Shown: positions 36,372 through 45,776, numbered from the stretch's first letter. The stretch is 64,000 bases of DNA from Phreatobacter stygius (GCF_005144885.1 NZ_CP039690.1:1550001-1614000); one strand, 5' to 3'. Translations and numbers: made by a program. Notes: a model not told the origin generated them from the sequence alone.

Positions 36372-37292
36372 TCAGGTGCTCAGCACGGTGAAGCGGATCG
36401 CCCCGCCGGGCGCCTTGGCCGGATCGAACCCCGCGCCGATCGTGCCCAGGCCATGCAGGATCAGCTCCTGGCGCTTCAACATGATCGTGGCCTCGTCGGC
36501 AAAAGCCACCGATGTGCCATTGGTGCTGTGATCGATCAGCACCCACAGCGCGCCACGGAACTCGATGGTGGCGTGGTCGCGCGAGGCGCGCGGCTCGGCG
36601 ACGACGATGGTATTGCCTTCGTTCCGGCCAATGGTGATCCGCTCGCTGCCGTCGAGCGAGGTCCAGCGCCGGTCGGCATAGGCAAGGCCCAGGCGTGGAC
36701 CGCCTTGGGGCCCGCGCGAGCCGCCCCACCGGCCGGTCACCACCGTCACCGTGGAGCCCGGATTGGTGTCCCACAACAGCTCGGCGATGGCGCGCGGCGG
36801 CGTCAGCCCCTTGATCGCGATCGTGCCGAGGCGGCGAACCATGCGCCGCTGGATCGGCGACAGCTGCTTGGCCAAGGCCATGTCCATGATGATTTCGCCA
36901 CCGCTGGCGACGCCCGCGAGCCGCGAGGCGATATTGACGGTGTCGCCGAAAAAATCTCCGGCCTCGGCAATCACCGGACCGGCGTGGATGCCGATCCGCA
37001 GGCGGGTCGCCTCGCCCTCCGGCACCGGCCGGTCGATCAAACGGGCGTTCAACCGGCGCTGGGCGGCGACCGCCGCCTCGCAGGCCATCGCCAAATCGTC
37101 GAACACCGCCATGACACCGTCGCCGATCGATTTGACCACCTGCCCGCCGGCCTGGTCGACCGCCCCGCGGATTTCGCCGAGGCAAGCCTCGACCGCGTCA
37201 TGCGCGACCGGGTCGGACAGGCGGCGGAACAGCCGCACGCTGCCCTCGACATCGGCAAACAGGATCCCGCGGTCTACCCGGCTCTGGTTCAT
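36372..37292 (-). CDS. Class III nucleotide cyclase fused to an FHA domain
   Basis: A 306-residue soluble protein. The N-terminal cyclase homology domain (about 8-165) has both metal Asp motifs (ILFADVEGSVRLF and KSIGDGVMAVF), RIGIHAGPV and FGDTVNIASRL. The C-terminal FHA domain (about 205-300) has RITIGRNEGNTIVV, PRASRDHATIEF and DHSTNGTSV, so phosphothreonine binding is plausible. It ends 28 bases from the convergent PAAR gene. With PpkA/PppA and a Crp/Fnr-type protein in the same locus, it could turn T6SS phosphorylation into a cyclic-nucleotide signal. ATP versus GTP preference is not evident from sequence. Confidence 0.88.
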   Translation of the reverse strand: MNQSRVDRGILFADVEGSVRLFRRLSDPVAHDAVEACLGEIRGAVDQAGGQVVKSIGDGVMAVFDDLAMACEAAVAAQRRLNARLIDRPVPEGEATRLRIGIHAGPVIAEAGDFFGDTVNIASRLAGVASGGEIIMDMALAKQLSPIQRRMVRRLGTIAIKGLTPPRAIAELLWDTNPGSTVTVVTGRWGGSRGPQGGPRLGLAYADRRWTSLDGSERITIGRNEGNTIVVAEPRASRDHATIEFRGALWVLIDHSTNGTSVAFADEATIMLKRQELILHGLGTIGAGFDPAKAPGGAIRFTVLST

Positions 37293-37515
37293 CTGGGGTC
37301 CGCACTCGAAAGGGGCTGGCGCTCACGACAGGGGAGGTCTGGCCGGATGGCCAGGGGCCTGTCGCGGCATACCACGTTTCGGACCCGCCGAGCTTGGTTC
37401 GCGACACCCCCGGACGTCAAGCGTCTCGGCACGGATGGCGGCTGGCGATGGCCGCGCTCGTGTTATGATCGGGCAGGAACGCCGCCACGGCCGCAGAAGC
37501 GGAGGAGGCAGCCGA

Positions 37516-38169
37516 ATGCTCAGGGATCGGCAAGACGCCGGCCGTCTGCTCGCGGCCCGACTGTCCGCCATGACGCTGGACCGGCCGGTGGTCCTCGCCT
37601 TGCCGCGCGGCGGCGTACCGGTCGCCGCCGAAATCGCCACGATTCTCGGCGCGCCTCTCGATCTCGTCCTGGTCCGCAAGATCGGCGCACCGGCCCAGCC
37701 CGAACTGGCGCTCGGCGCCGTCGTCGAGGGAGCCGAAGCCGACATCGTGCTCGACGATGTCTTGTTGCGGTACCTGCACGTCGGCAGTGCCCAAGCCGAC
37801 CAATTGGTCGCACGGGCGCGGGCTGAGCTCGAACGGCGCGGCCAGCGCTATCGCGCCTGCCGCAGCCCGGTGGAACTCGCCGGGCGCGACGTCATCATCG
37901 TCGATGACGGCATCGCGACCGGTGCCTCGATCCGCGTCGCGATCCAGGCGGTGCGCCGCCGCCGGCCCGGCCGGATCATTCTTGCCGTTCCGGTCGCCGC
38001 GGCCGACCAGGTGACGGCGCTCCAGGCCGAGGTCGACGTGGTGGTCTGCCAGGAGGCGCCCGCAGACCTGAGCGCGGTCAGCCGCCACTACCTGAGCTTC
38101 CCGCAGGTGGACGATGCCGAGGTCATCGCCTGCCTGGAGGCAGCCGGACGGCGGAACCAAGACCCTTGA
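37516..38169 (+). CDS. Phosphoribosyltransferase-family protein
   Basis: A 217-residue type I PRTase-fold protein. It has LPRGGVPVAAEIA near the start, VLVRKIGAPAQPELALGAV and the PRPP-binding motif VIIVDDGIATGAS near residue 135. This belongs to the stand-alone group whose substrates are usually unknown. Start ATG follows GGAGGAGG. Neighbours are unrelated and it appears monocistronic. Confidence 0.85.
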   Translation: MLRDRQDAGRLLAARLSAMTLDRPVVLALPRGGVPVAAEIATILGAPLDLVLVRKIGAPAQPELALGAVVEGAEADIVLDDVLLRYLHVGSAQADQLVARARAELERRGQRYRACRSPVELAGRDVIIVDDGIATGASIRVAIQAVRRRRPGRIILAVPVAAADQVTALQAEVDVVVCQEAPADLSAVSRHYLSFPQVDDAEVIACLEAAGRRNQDP

Positions 38170-38213
38170 TGGGATCAAGCGGTTCCGTCGCCGGCGCGCC
38201 CGGCCCGAACACC

Positions 38214-38822
38214 TCACACTGGCTGGCGCTTGCCCGTCCGCGGATAGATCGTCTCGCCGCGTCCGAGCATCGCGACATAGGTCTCGATCCGGCGCGCCCG
38301 GGTCTCGGCTTTCTTGACCGCGTGGATGCGATGCAGGATGGCATAGCGGTTCCGGCCGTCCAGTTGCTCGAACAGGGCTTTGGCCTCCGCGGCGGCGTCG
38401 AGCGCCGCCTTGAGGTCGTCGGGAATGCCGATCGTGCTCTGCGGCGCATAGGCCGCCTCCCAGCGGCCGTCGGCCTTGGCGCGCTCCACCTCGGCGAGGC
38501 CACCCGGCGCCATCCGGCCCTGCTCGATCAGCTTCAGCGCCTTGGTCCGGTTGACCTCCGACCAGCGGCTGCGCGCCTTGCGCGGGGTGAAGCGGAGCAG
38601 CCAGAAGTCTTTGTCGACCTGGTTGCTCTGGCCGTCGATCCAGCCGTGGCAGAGCGCGCCTTCGACCGCCTCCAGCTGCGACACGCTGGCGATTCCCGAG
38701 GTCTTCTTGGCAAATTTCAGCCAGACGCCCGGCGCGGTCCTGGGCTGCGCGCCAAGCCAGGCTTCCCACTCCGCGGCGCTGGCGAAGGCAATAATCGGCA
38801 GGTCCGTGTCTTCTGCTTTCAT
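38214..38822 (-). CDS. YdeI/OmpD-associated family protein
   Basis: A 202-residue protein with the family pattern SAAEWEAWLGAQ, GVWLKFAKK, ALCHGWIDGQ, FWLLRFTPRKARSRWSEVNRTKA and the C-terminal RRIETYVAMLGRGETIYP. Function is poorly known; some members affect peptide resistance or envelope stress. Start ATG at 38822 follows AAGGAG at a rather long spacing. It is divergent from zwf. Confidence 0.85.
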   Translation of the reverse strand: MKAEDTDLPIIAFASAAEWEAWLGAQPRTAPGVWLKFAKKTSGIASVSQLEAVEGALCHGWIDGQSNQVDKDFWLLRFTPRKARSRWSEVNRTKALKLIEQGRMAPGGLAEVERAKADGRWEAAYAPQSTIGIPDDLKAALDAAAEAKALFEQLDGRNRYAILHRIHAVKKAETRARRIETYVAMLGRGETIYPRTGKRQPV

Positions 38823-38940
38823 CGGGCTTAAACACTCCTTGGCGGGAACAAGCCGATAGGCTTCCAGCCAGGCTTCGTCCAGGGCATGATCACGCGGCCG
38901 GCTGGGATGGCTCTCGATCGCACCGAAGAAAGGCCCTTGC

Positions 38941-40419
38941 ATGACCAGCCGCGTGATACCGGTGGCGCCCTTTGTCCTGACCGTGTTCGGCGCGACCGGC
39001 GATCTGGCGCGCCGCAAGCTGCTGCCGGCGTTGTTCCAGCGCGATTTCGCCGGCCAGTTGCCGGCCGAAGCCGTCATGATCGGGGTGGCACGGCGCGCCA
39101 TGACACAGGACGCGTTCCGTGCGCTCGCCCGCGCCGCCATTATCGAACATGTCCCGGCTGCCGACGGCGCCGGGCCGGACCTCGATCGCTTCCTGGCCCG
39201 GCTGCATTATGCCGCAGTCGACGCCGAGGGCGAGGACGGCTGGAGCGATCTGTCGAGCAAGGTCGCCGCCTTTGCCGATCGTATTCCGGTCCACTATCTC
39301 GCCACCGCACCGCAACTGTTCGGGCCGATCTGCGAGAAGCTCGGCCGTTTCGGGCTGTCCGGCAACGATGCCCGGGTGGTGATCGAAAAGCCGATTGGCC
39401 GGGACCTCGCTTCTGCGATCCAGGTGAACCAGGCCATCGGCAAGGTGTTTCCCGAGGAGCGCGTCTACCGGATCGATCACTATCTCGGCAAAGAGACCGT
39501 GCAGAACCTGATGGCCTTGCGCTTCGCCAACGCGCTGTTCGAGCCGCTGTGGAACAGCGCCCATATCGACCATGTCCAGATCACGGTTGCCGAAAGCCTC
39601 GGCGTCGAGGGCCGCGCCGGCTATTACGACACCGCGGGAACCCTGCGCGACATGGTGCAGAATCACCTGCTCCAGCTCCTCTGCCTGGTCGCCATGGAGC
39701 CGCCGCCCTCGCTCGAGGCCGATGCGGTGCGCGACGAGAAGCTCAAGGTGCTGCGCGCGCTGAAACCGATCGACCGGCACAATGCCGCGGGTGCCACCGT
39801 GCGTGGCCAATATCGGGCCGGCGCCTCGGCCGGCGGGGCGGTGCCAGGTTATCTCGACGAACTCGGCTCGCCGCAGAGCCGGACCGAGACCTTCGTCGCC
39901 GTCAAGGCCGAGCTGGCGAACTGGCGCTGGGCCGGCGTTCCCTTCTATCTGCGCACGGGCAAGCGCCTCGCCGCCCGCGTCTCCGAGATCGTCATCGGTT
40001 TCCGGCCGGTGCCGCATTCGGCCTTCAGCGAAACGGCCGGGCCGATCCTGCCCAATCAGCTGGTCATCCGGCTACAGCCGGACGAAGGCGTGAAGCTCTG
40101 GCTGATGATCAAGGACCCCGGGCCCGGCGGCATCCGCCTCAGCCATGTGCCGCTCGACATGACCTTCGCCGAGGCCTTCAAGGTGCGCAATCCCGATGCC
40201 TATGAACGCCTGATCCTCGATGTCGTGCGCGGTGACCAGACGCTGTTCATGCGGCGCGACGAGGTCGAGGCGGCCTGGCGCTGGATCGATCCCGTCCTGG
40301 AGGCCTGGCGCAATATGGACGAGCCGCCGCGCCCCTATACGGCCGGCACCTGGGGGCCCTCGGCCGCGATCGCGCTGATCGAACGTGACGGGCGGACCTG
40401 GCAGGAGGATGGAGCATGA
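38941..40419 (+). CDS. zwf: Glucose-6-phosphate 1-dehydrogenase
   Basis: A 492-residue enzyme oxidising glucose-6-phosphate to 6-phosphogluconolactone, feeding the Entner-Doudoroff and pentose phosphate pathways. It has dinucleotide-binding FVLTVFGATGDLARRKLLPAL at the N-terminus, the active-site RIDHYLGKE with catalytic His near residue 180, and YYDTAGTLRDMVQNHLLQLL. Length is normal. No pgl or edd is adjacent. It overlaps the next gene as ATGA. Confidence 0.97.
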   Translation: MTSRVIPVAPFVLTVFGATGDLARRKLLPALFQRDFAGQLPAEAVMIGVARRAMTQDAFRALARAAIIEHVPAADGAGPDLDRFLARLHYAAVDAEGEDGWSDLSSKVAAFADRIPVHYLATAPQLFGPICEKLGRFGLSGNDARVVIEKPIGRDLASAIQVNQAIGKVFPEERVYRIDHYLGKETVQNLMALRFANALFEPLWNSAHIDHVQITVAESLGVEGRAGYYDTAGTLRDMVQNHLLQLLCLVAMEPPPSLEADAVRDEKLKVLRALKPIDRHNAAGATVRGQYRAGASAGGAVPGYLDELGSPQSRTETFVAVKAELANWRWAGVPFYLRTGKRLAARVSEIVIGFRPVPHSAFSETAGPILPNQLVIRLQPDEGVKLWLMIKDPGPGGIRLSHVPLDMTFAEAFKVRNPDAYERLILDVVRGDQTLFMRRDEVEAAWRWIDPVLEAWRNMDEPPRPYTAGTWGPSAAIALIERDGRTWQEDGA

Positions 40420-40919
40420 GGCAGGACATGATGAGCACGGAATTGGATGAGGTCGCCGGCCGCGTCGCGGCGCGCCTGATCGCGCGCAGAGAGACCATCG
40501 CGGTGGCCGAATCCTCCGCCGGCGGACTGCTCTCGGCGGCGCTGCTCGCCGTGCCCGGGGCATCGCGTTATTTCCTCGGCGGCGCGGTGGTCTATACGGC
40601 CACGGCCCGCGAAGCCCTGCTCGGCATCTCGCTCGACGACATGGCCGGCATGCGCTCGTCCTCCGAGCCCTATGCGCGGCTGCTGGCCGAACGATCGCGC
40701 ATCGCCTTCCAGGCGAGCTGGGGCCTCGCCGAGACCGGCGCCGCCGGTCCGACCGGCAATCGTTATGGCGATGCCGCCGGCCATAGCTGCCTTGCCATCA
40801 GCGGCCCGTCGTCGCGGGTCGAGACGCTGGAAACCGGCCTGTCGGATCGCGCAGCCAATATGCGCCTGTTCGCTATCCAGGCGCTCGCCCTGCTCGAACA
40901 GGCGCTGGACCAGGCCTGA
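40416..40919 (+). CDS. CinA C-terminal family nicotinamide-nucleotide amidase (PncC-like)
   Basis: A 167-residue CinA-C domain without the N-terminal competence/molybdopterin-like part. It has IAVAESSAGGLLSAALLAVPGASRYFLGGAVVYT (the ESxxGG/TGG-type active-site loop) and GLAETGAAGPTG. Family members deamidate nicotinamide mononucleotide in NAD salvage. Start ATG overlaps the zwf stop, with AGGAGG six bases upstream. Co-translation with zwf, an NADP user, is notable but may be coincidence. Confidence 0.87.
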   Translation: MRQDMMSTELDEVAGRVAARLIARRETIAVAESSAGGLLSAALLAVPGASRYFLGGAVVYTATAREALLGISLDDMAGMRSSSEPYARLLAERSRIAFQASWGLAETGAAGPTGNRYGDAAGHSCLAISGPSSRVETLETGLSDRAANMRLFAIQALALLEQALDQA

Positions 40920-40941
40920 TCCGGCAGGGCCGCGCTGCAGC

Positions 40942-40965
40942 GCCGGGCCGCCGTTTCAGCCCGGC
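40942..40965 (+). terminator. Possible stem-loop after the zwf operon
   Basis: GCCGGGC (40942-40948) pairs with GCCCGGC (40959-40965) around a 10-base loop, 22 bases after the amidase gene. No U-run follows, so it may be a weak or Rho-assisted terminator. Confidence 0.3.
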
Positions 40966-41017
40966 CGCCATCCTGCAAATCCTGGCGCGCGGCGATTGCC
41001 AATCGCTGCTGGTCCAC

Positions 41018-41027
41018 TAGTATATCA
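41018..41027 (+). promoter_or_regulatory. Putative GntR operator upstream of the first binding protein
   Basis: TAGTATATCA occurs about 90 bases before the start of the 41111 gene. The same ten bases occur, reversed, upstream of the ABC transporter operon (49593-49602), with a near copy before the GntR gene (49705-49714). The match continues weakly outside the core. Confidence 0.55.
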
Positions 41028-41110
41028 GAAAGCCAGGCACCGCTCACCGAACGAAGCGGATCGAGAAAGCCTGGCCGGTATCAGGTGGAAACGGACAGGA
41101 AACCAAGACA

Positions 41111-42298
41111 ATGTTTGGGATCACGCGGCGCCAGGCGCTCGCCGGCATGGCCGGAACCATGACTTTTCCCGCGGCCGAGGCGCTGGCGGCCAGCCTGCCG
41201 CTGGCCTCGACCCCGGTGACGCTGAACATCGTCGACGTCGCCGGCAACCTGCAGCTGACCCAGGCGGCGCTCGAAAAATTCGCCCGCGAAAACCCCCGGA
41301 TCGTCTCGCGCCTGATCTTTTCGCGCGCACCCTCGCCCGAGCTGCCGGCCAAGCTGAAGGCCCAGCAGCAGGCCAATGCGGTCGACATCGACCTGGTGCT
41401 GACCGGCCCTGGCGCCATGTCCGACGGCATCACCCAGGGCCTCTGGATCGAGGTCTGGAAAGACTATGCCGAGGAGCTGCCGAAGCCCGAAGACATCTAC
41501 CATGACAGCGCGCTGATGATGCAGCGCAACTTCGGCCAGACCGCCGGCGTCGCGGTGGTCTATTCGCCGTCCGGTCCGCTGTTCGAATATGCCCCCGACC
41601 GCGTCAAGGTCGTGCCGAAAAACGCCGCGGAGCTGCTCGCCTGGGTCAAGGCCAATCCGGGCCGCTTCTGTTACGCCCGGCCGGTCAATTCCGGCCCCGG
41701 CTGGACCTTCCTGATGGCCATGCCTCACATCCTCGGCGACAAGGATCCAGCCGATCCGATCAACGGCTGGGACAAGACCTGGGCCTACCTGAAGGAGCTC
41801 GACAAGGGCATCGAATATTACCCGCCGGGCACCACCGTCACCATGAAGGAGCTTGCCGAGGGCTCGCGCGACATGATCGTCTCGACCTTCGGCTGGGACA
41901 TCAACCCGCGCGCGCTCGGCGTCGTGCCGGCCGAGGTCAAGACCTTCGCGCTGGATGGCACGCACTGGGTGCCCGACACCCAGTTCATGTGCATCCCCAA
42001 GGGCGTGCCGACGCCCAAGGTGGCGGCTCTGCTGCGCCTGATGAGCTTCATGCTGAAACCCGAGCAACAGGCCTATACCTATGACAAGGGTTATTTCTAT
42101 CCCGGCCCGGCGGTGAAGAACGTGCCGCTGAGCGCGGCGCCTGCCGAGAGCCGCGCGGTGCTCGCCGAGTTCGGCCGCCCGGAATATGACGCGCTGATCG
42201 CCAAATATCCGGTCGAAGTGCCGCTGAAGCCCGCGGCCCTGGTCGCGGCTTTCGAGAAATGGGACCGCGAGGTCGGCGGCGCCAAACGGCGGGGCTGA
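41111..42298 (+). CDS. ABC transporter periplasmic solute-binding protein, paralogue 1
   Basis: A 395-residue extracellular solute-binding protein. The signal has a twin-arginine motif (ITRRQALAG), implying folded Tat export. The mature core shares with the two paralogues at 53026 and 57684 the stretches YSPSGPLFEYAPDRVKVVP, AELLAWVKANPG, KTWAYLKELDKG, GSRDMIVSTFGWDINPRALG and YDKGYFYPGPAVKNVPLS. AGGA precedes the start. It heads a unit with two oxidoreductases, while the ATPase and permeases lie 5-8 kb away in the opposite direction. The ligand is unknown; the neighbourhood suggests a sugar acid or amino sugar. Confidence 0.88.
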   Translation: MFGITRRQALAGMAGTMTFPAAEALAASLPLASTPVTLNIVDVAGNLQLTQAALEKFARENPRIVSRLIFSRAPSPELPAKLKAQQQANAVDIDLVLTGPGAMSDGITQGLWIEVWKDYAEELPKPEDIYHDSALMMQRNFGQTAGVAVVYSPSGPLFEYAPDRVKVVPKNAAELLAWVKANPGRFCYARPVNSGPGWTFLMAMPHILGDKDPADPINGWDKTWAYLKELDKGIEYYPPGTTVTMKELAEGSRDMIVSTFGWDINPRALGVVPAEVKTFALDGTHWVPDTQFMCIPKGVPTPKVAALLRLMSFMLKPEQQAYTYDKGYFYPGPAVKNVPLSAAPAESRAVLAEFGRPEYDALIAKYPVEVPLKPAALVAAFEKWDREVGGAKRRG

Positions 42299-42306
42299 AC
42301 CGGGCC

Positions 42307-43323
42307 ATGCGTTTCGCCGTCATCGGGATCGATCACCGCCATATCTACCACATGATCTCCGGGCTGATCGACGCTGGCGCGACCTGCGCCGGCTTCGATC
42401 CCGGGACGTCCGATCCGAAAGTGCTGGACGGGGTGCGCGAGCGCTTCCCCGGCCTCGCCGAGGTCGCCGACCGCCGGGTCTTTCTCGAGGACCCCTCGAT
42501 TGGCCTGATCATCACCGCCGCGATCCCGGCCGAGCGGGCCGGCATCGCGGTGGCCGCCATGCGCCACGGCAAGGATGTGATGACCGACAAGCCGGGCATC
42601 ACCACATCGGAGCAACTGGACATGGTGCGGCGCGTGGCGGCCGAAACCGGCCGGATCTTTTCGATCTGCTTTTCCGAACGTTTCATCGTGCCGGCGACCT
42701 CGGTCGCCGGCAAACTGATCGACGGTGGCGCGATCGGCCGGGTGGTGCAGACGCTCGGTCTCGGGCCGCATCGGCTGAACCGGGCGATCCGCCCCTCCTG
42801 GTTTTTCGACGCCGCCCGGTTCGGCGGCATCCTGGTCGATATCGCCTCACACCAGATCGACCAGTTCCTGATCTTCACCGGCTCGGACGACGCGACGATC
42901 GCATCGAGCGCCATTGGCCATTTCGGCGCGCCCGACTTGGCCCACTTCCAGGATTTCGGCGAAATACTGCTGCGCAGCGACCACGCCACCGGTTATGTCA
43001 GGGTCGACTGGTTCACCGCCGACGGCTTGCCGACCTGGGGCGACGGCCGGCTGGTCATCCTCGGCACCGAAGGCACCATCGAGCTGCGCAAATATGTCGA
43101 TATCGCGGGACGGCCGGGCACCGACCATGTCTTCCTGGTCGACCGCCACGGCACCCGCCATATCGACGCGTCGCAAGAACCGGTCACCTATTTCCGCCGC
43201 TTCCTGGCCGACTGCCGCGACCGTACCGAGACCGCCATGCCGCAGTCTCACGTCTTCACCGTCAGCCGCGTGGCGCTGGAGGCCCAGGCGAAGGCGACCG
43301 TGTTGAACGCCCGGCCGAACTGA
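42307..43323 (+). CDS. Gfo/Idh/MocA-family oxidoreductase (first of two)
   Basis: A 338-residue NAD(P)-dependent dehydrogenase-like protein. The start MRFAVIGIDHRHIYHMISG is a degenerate dinucleotide-binding turn in which GIDHRH replaces GxGxxG. It has KDVMTDKPG in place of the common EKP motif and a C-terminal substrate domain with GILVDIASHQIDQFLIFTG, containing the His of the usual catalytic segment. It starts 8 bases after the binding-protein gene and is probably co-transcribed. Members oxidise or epimerise sugars and sugar acids; the substrate is not evident. Confidence 0.87.
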   Translation: MRFAVIGIDHRHIYHMISGLIDAGATCAGFDPGTSDPKVLDGVRERFPGLAEVADRRVFLEDPSIGLIITAAIPAERAGIAVAAMRHGKDVMTDKPGITTSEQLDMVRRVAAETGRIFSICFSERFIVPATSVAGKLIDGGAIGRVVQTLGLGPHRLNRAIRPSWFFDAARFGGILVDIASHQIDQFLIFTGSDDATIASSAIGHFGAPDLAHFQDFGEILLRSDHATGYVRVDWFTADGLPTWGDGRLVILGTEGTIELRKYVDIAGRPGTDHVFLVDRHGTRHIDASQEPVTYFRRFLADCRDRTETAMPQSHVFTVSRVALEAQAKATVLNARPN

Positions 43324-43333
43324 GGATGATTGC

Positions 43334-44350
43334 ATGACCAGGACCGGTATCGCCGTCATAGGCCTTGGGCCGGCATCGCTGCCCCACGCCAAAAGCCTGA
43401 TCGACCTTGCCGACCGCGTCGACGTGCGCTGGGCGGTGAGCCGCAGTGAAGAGCGCATCCGCGCTTTCGCCGGACAGTTCCCCTTTCCCGTGACCACCGA
43501 CATGGCCCGGGCGCTGGCCGATCCCGCCGTCCAGGCCGTGCTGGTGCTGACCCCCGCCAATGCCCATGGCAGCGTGGCGGAAGCCTGTTTTGCCGCCGGC
43601 AAGCACGTGCTCCTGGAAAAGCCGCTCGACACCACGCTGGCGCGCGCCGAGGCGATCGTCGCGAGCGGCCGCCGTTCGGGCCGCCGGCTCGGTGTCGTGC
43701 TGCAGCACCGCTTCCGCCCGGCGAGCCTGCGCCTGCGCGACATCCTGGCCGAAGGCGGTCTCGGCACGATCGAAGCGGCCTCGCTGACCGTGCCCTGGTG
43801 GCGGCCGCAGAGCTATTACGACGCCGAGGGCCGCGGCACCTTCGCCCGCGACGGCGGCGGCGTCTTGATGTCGCAGGCGATCCACGCCCTCGACCTGTTC
43901 CGTTCGCTGCTCGGCATCGACAAGGTGGTCGCCTCGCAGGTCCGGTGCACCAGCCTGCACCGGATGGAGGCGGAAGACCACGTCACCGCGCTGATGACGC
44001 TCAGGGGCGGCGCGCCGGCCTCGCTCGTCGCGACGACCTCGGCTTATCCGGGCTCCGCCGAGACCATGCAGATCATCGGTTCGGCCGGCACCGCCACGCT
44101 CGCCGGCGGCGGCCTGACCGTCGGCACTCTCGACGGCCGCAACGAGACCATCGCGCCCGAGGGCAATTCCGGCGGCGGTGCCGCGATCATGGATTTCCCC
44201 CACGACGCCCATCGCGCGCTGATCGCCGACTTCCTGGATGCGATCGCCGGCGGACGCGATCCCGTCGTGACCGGCGAAGAGGCGCTGGCGACCCAGCAAC
44301 TGATCGCCGACATCATCCGCGCCGATCCGAGCTGCAGCCAGCCGATCTGA
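43334..44350 (+). CDS. Gfo/Idh/MocA-family oxidoreductase (second of two)
   Basis: A 338-residue protein of the same superfamily as its upstream neighbour but clearly distinct. It begins GIAVIGLGPASLPHAKSL, has the classic GKHVLLEKPLDTTLA, and DGGGVLMSQAIHALDLFRSLLG carrying the catalytic His. It is 10 bases downstream. Two different dehydrogenases in tandem suggest successive oxidation steps on one imported sugar. Confidence 0.9.
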   Translation: MTRTGIAVIGLGPASLPHAKSLIDLADRVDVRWAVSRSEERIRAFAGQFPFPVTTDMARALADPAVQAVLVLTPANAHGSVAEACFAAGKHVLLEKPLDTTLARAEAIVASGRRSGRRLGVVLQHRFRPASLRLRDILAEGGLGTIEAASLTVPWWRPQSYYDAEGRGTFARDGGGVLMSQAIHALDLFRSLLGIDKVVASQVRCTSLHRMEAEDHVTALMTLRGGAPASLVATTSAYPGSAETMQIIGSAGTATLAGGGLTVGTLDGRNETIAPEGNSGGGAAIMDFPHDAHRALIADFLDAIAGGRDPVVTGEEALATQQLIADIIRADPSCSQPI

Positions 44351-44501
44351 TCGGCAAGGGCGGCCCGGGGCACTTGGACGGCTGGCGGACACCCCGCCGC
44401 CCTTGTCTTGGCGGCGCCATCGTTTCGGGTAGAACGTTCGCAGAGCCAGTTCGCAGCGATCATGACCGACGCCGCGGACCGGCCGATCGAACGGAGCCGG
44501 C

Positions 44502-45776
44502 ATGAGTACTCGCGAGCAGTTGATCGAGCGGTTCTTCCGCTATCTGGCGATCGAGAGCCAGAGCGACGCCAAATCGCCGTCGCTGCCGAGCACGCCCGGC
44601 CAGCAGCGGCTGGCAGGCCTGCTTGCCGACGAATTGCGCGGCCTCGGCCTCGACAAGGTGGTCGTCGACGACCACGCGACCGTCACCGCGCTGAAGCGAG
44701 GCAACCGGCCCGGCGCGCCGAAGATCGGCTTCATCGCGCATCTCGACACGGTCGATTCGGGCCTCTCCCCGGTGATCCGGCCGCAGCTCCTGCGGTTCGA
44801 GGGTCGCGATCTCTGCCTCAATCGGCAACAGGACATCTGGCTGCGCGTGGCGGAACATCCGGAGATCCTGCCCTGGCTCGGCGCCGATATAATCGTCGGC
44901 GACGGCACCAGCGTGCTCGGTGCCGACAACAAGGCCGCGATCGCGGCGATCATGACGCTCGTGGCGGATCTCGGCCCCGAGGATGCCCATGGCGACATCC
45001 TGGTCGCCTTCGTTCCAGACGAGGAGATCGGGCTGCGTGGCGCCAAGGCCCTCGACCTCGCCCGTTTCGACGCCGATTTCGCCTATACGATCGACTGCTG
45101 CGAGCTGGGCGAAGTGGTGATCGAGAACTTCAACGCCGCGGGCGCCGAGATCGTCTTCACCGGCGTCAGCGCCCACCCGATGTCGGCCAAGGATGTCCTG
45201 GTCAACCCTTTGCTGATGGCGCTCGATCTCGTCGCCATGTTCGACCGTGCCGAGACGCCGGAGCGCACCGAGGGGCGCGAGGGCTATGTCTGGTTCACCG
45301 ACATGACGGCCAATGCCGGCGAGGCGCGCCTGAAGGTCATGATCCGCGATTTCGACAAGACGCGGTTCGAACAGCGCAAGCAGCGGCTCGCGGCGGCGGC
45401 GGCGGCGATCGCGGCGCGTTATCCGACCGGCCGTGTCGACTGCCGGATCACCGACACCTACGGCAATATTCTCGACAGCCTGGGCGACGACCGTCGTTCC
45501 GTCGACCTGTTGTTCGCCGCGCTGGCGGCGCTCGACATCCAGCCCAAGCAGCTGCCCATGCGTGGCGGCACCGACGGCGCGGCCCTCTCCGCCCGGGGCC
45601 TGCCGACGCCGAACTTCTTTACCGGGGCCTATAATTTCCACTCGCGTTTCGAGTTCCTGCCCGTGCCCGCCTTCGAGAAGTCGTGGCAGGTGGCACGCAA
45701 GATCTGCGTGCTGGCCGCCGAGCCAGGCGGCGCTCCGGATCGTGCGGTCAGCCGCGTACCGCGGGATGATCGCTGA
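44502..45776 (+). CDS. pepT: Peptidase T (tripeptide aminopeptidase)
   Basis: A 424-residue M20 zinc metallopeptidase releasing N-terminal residues from tripeptides in the cytoplasm. It has FRYLAIESQSDAKS, GFIAHLDTVDSG (metal His and Asp), VLGADNKAAIAAIM, PDEEIGLRGAKALD (catalytic/metal Glu), FTGVSAHP and the C-terminal RGGTDGAALSARGLPTPNFFTGAYNFHSRFE. Length matches the family. The start has CGGAG upstream. It ends in a 1-base overlap with the next gene. Confidence 0.96.
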   Translation: MSTREQLIERFFRYLAIESQSDAKSPSLPSTPGQQRLAGLLADELRGLGLDKVVVDDHATVTALKRGNRPGAPKIGFIAHLDTVDSGLSPVIRPQLLRFEGRDLCLNRQQDIWLRVAEHPEILPWLGADIIVGDGTSVLGADNKAAIAAIMTLVADLGPEDAHGDILVAFVPDEEIGLRGAKALDLARFDADFAYTIDCCELGEVVIENFNAAGAEIVFTGVSAHPMSAKDVLVNPLLMALDLVAMFDRAETPERTEGREGYVWFTDMTANAGEARLKVMIRDFDKTRFEQRKQRLAAAAAAIAARYPTGRVDCRITDTYGNILDSLGDDRRSVDLLFAALAALDIQPKQLPMRGGTDGAALSARGLPTPNFFTGAYNFHSRFEFLPVPAFEKSWQVARKICVLAAEPGGAPDRAVSRVPRDDR

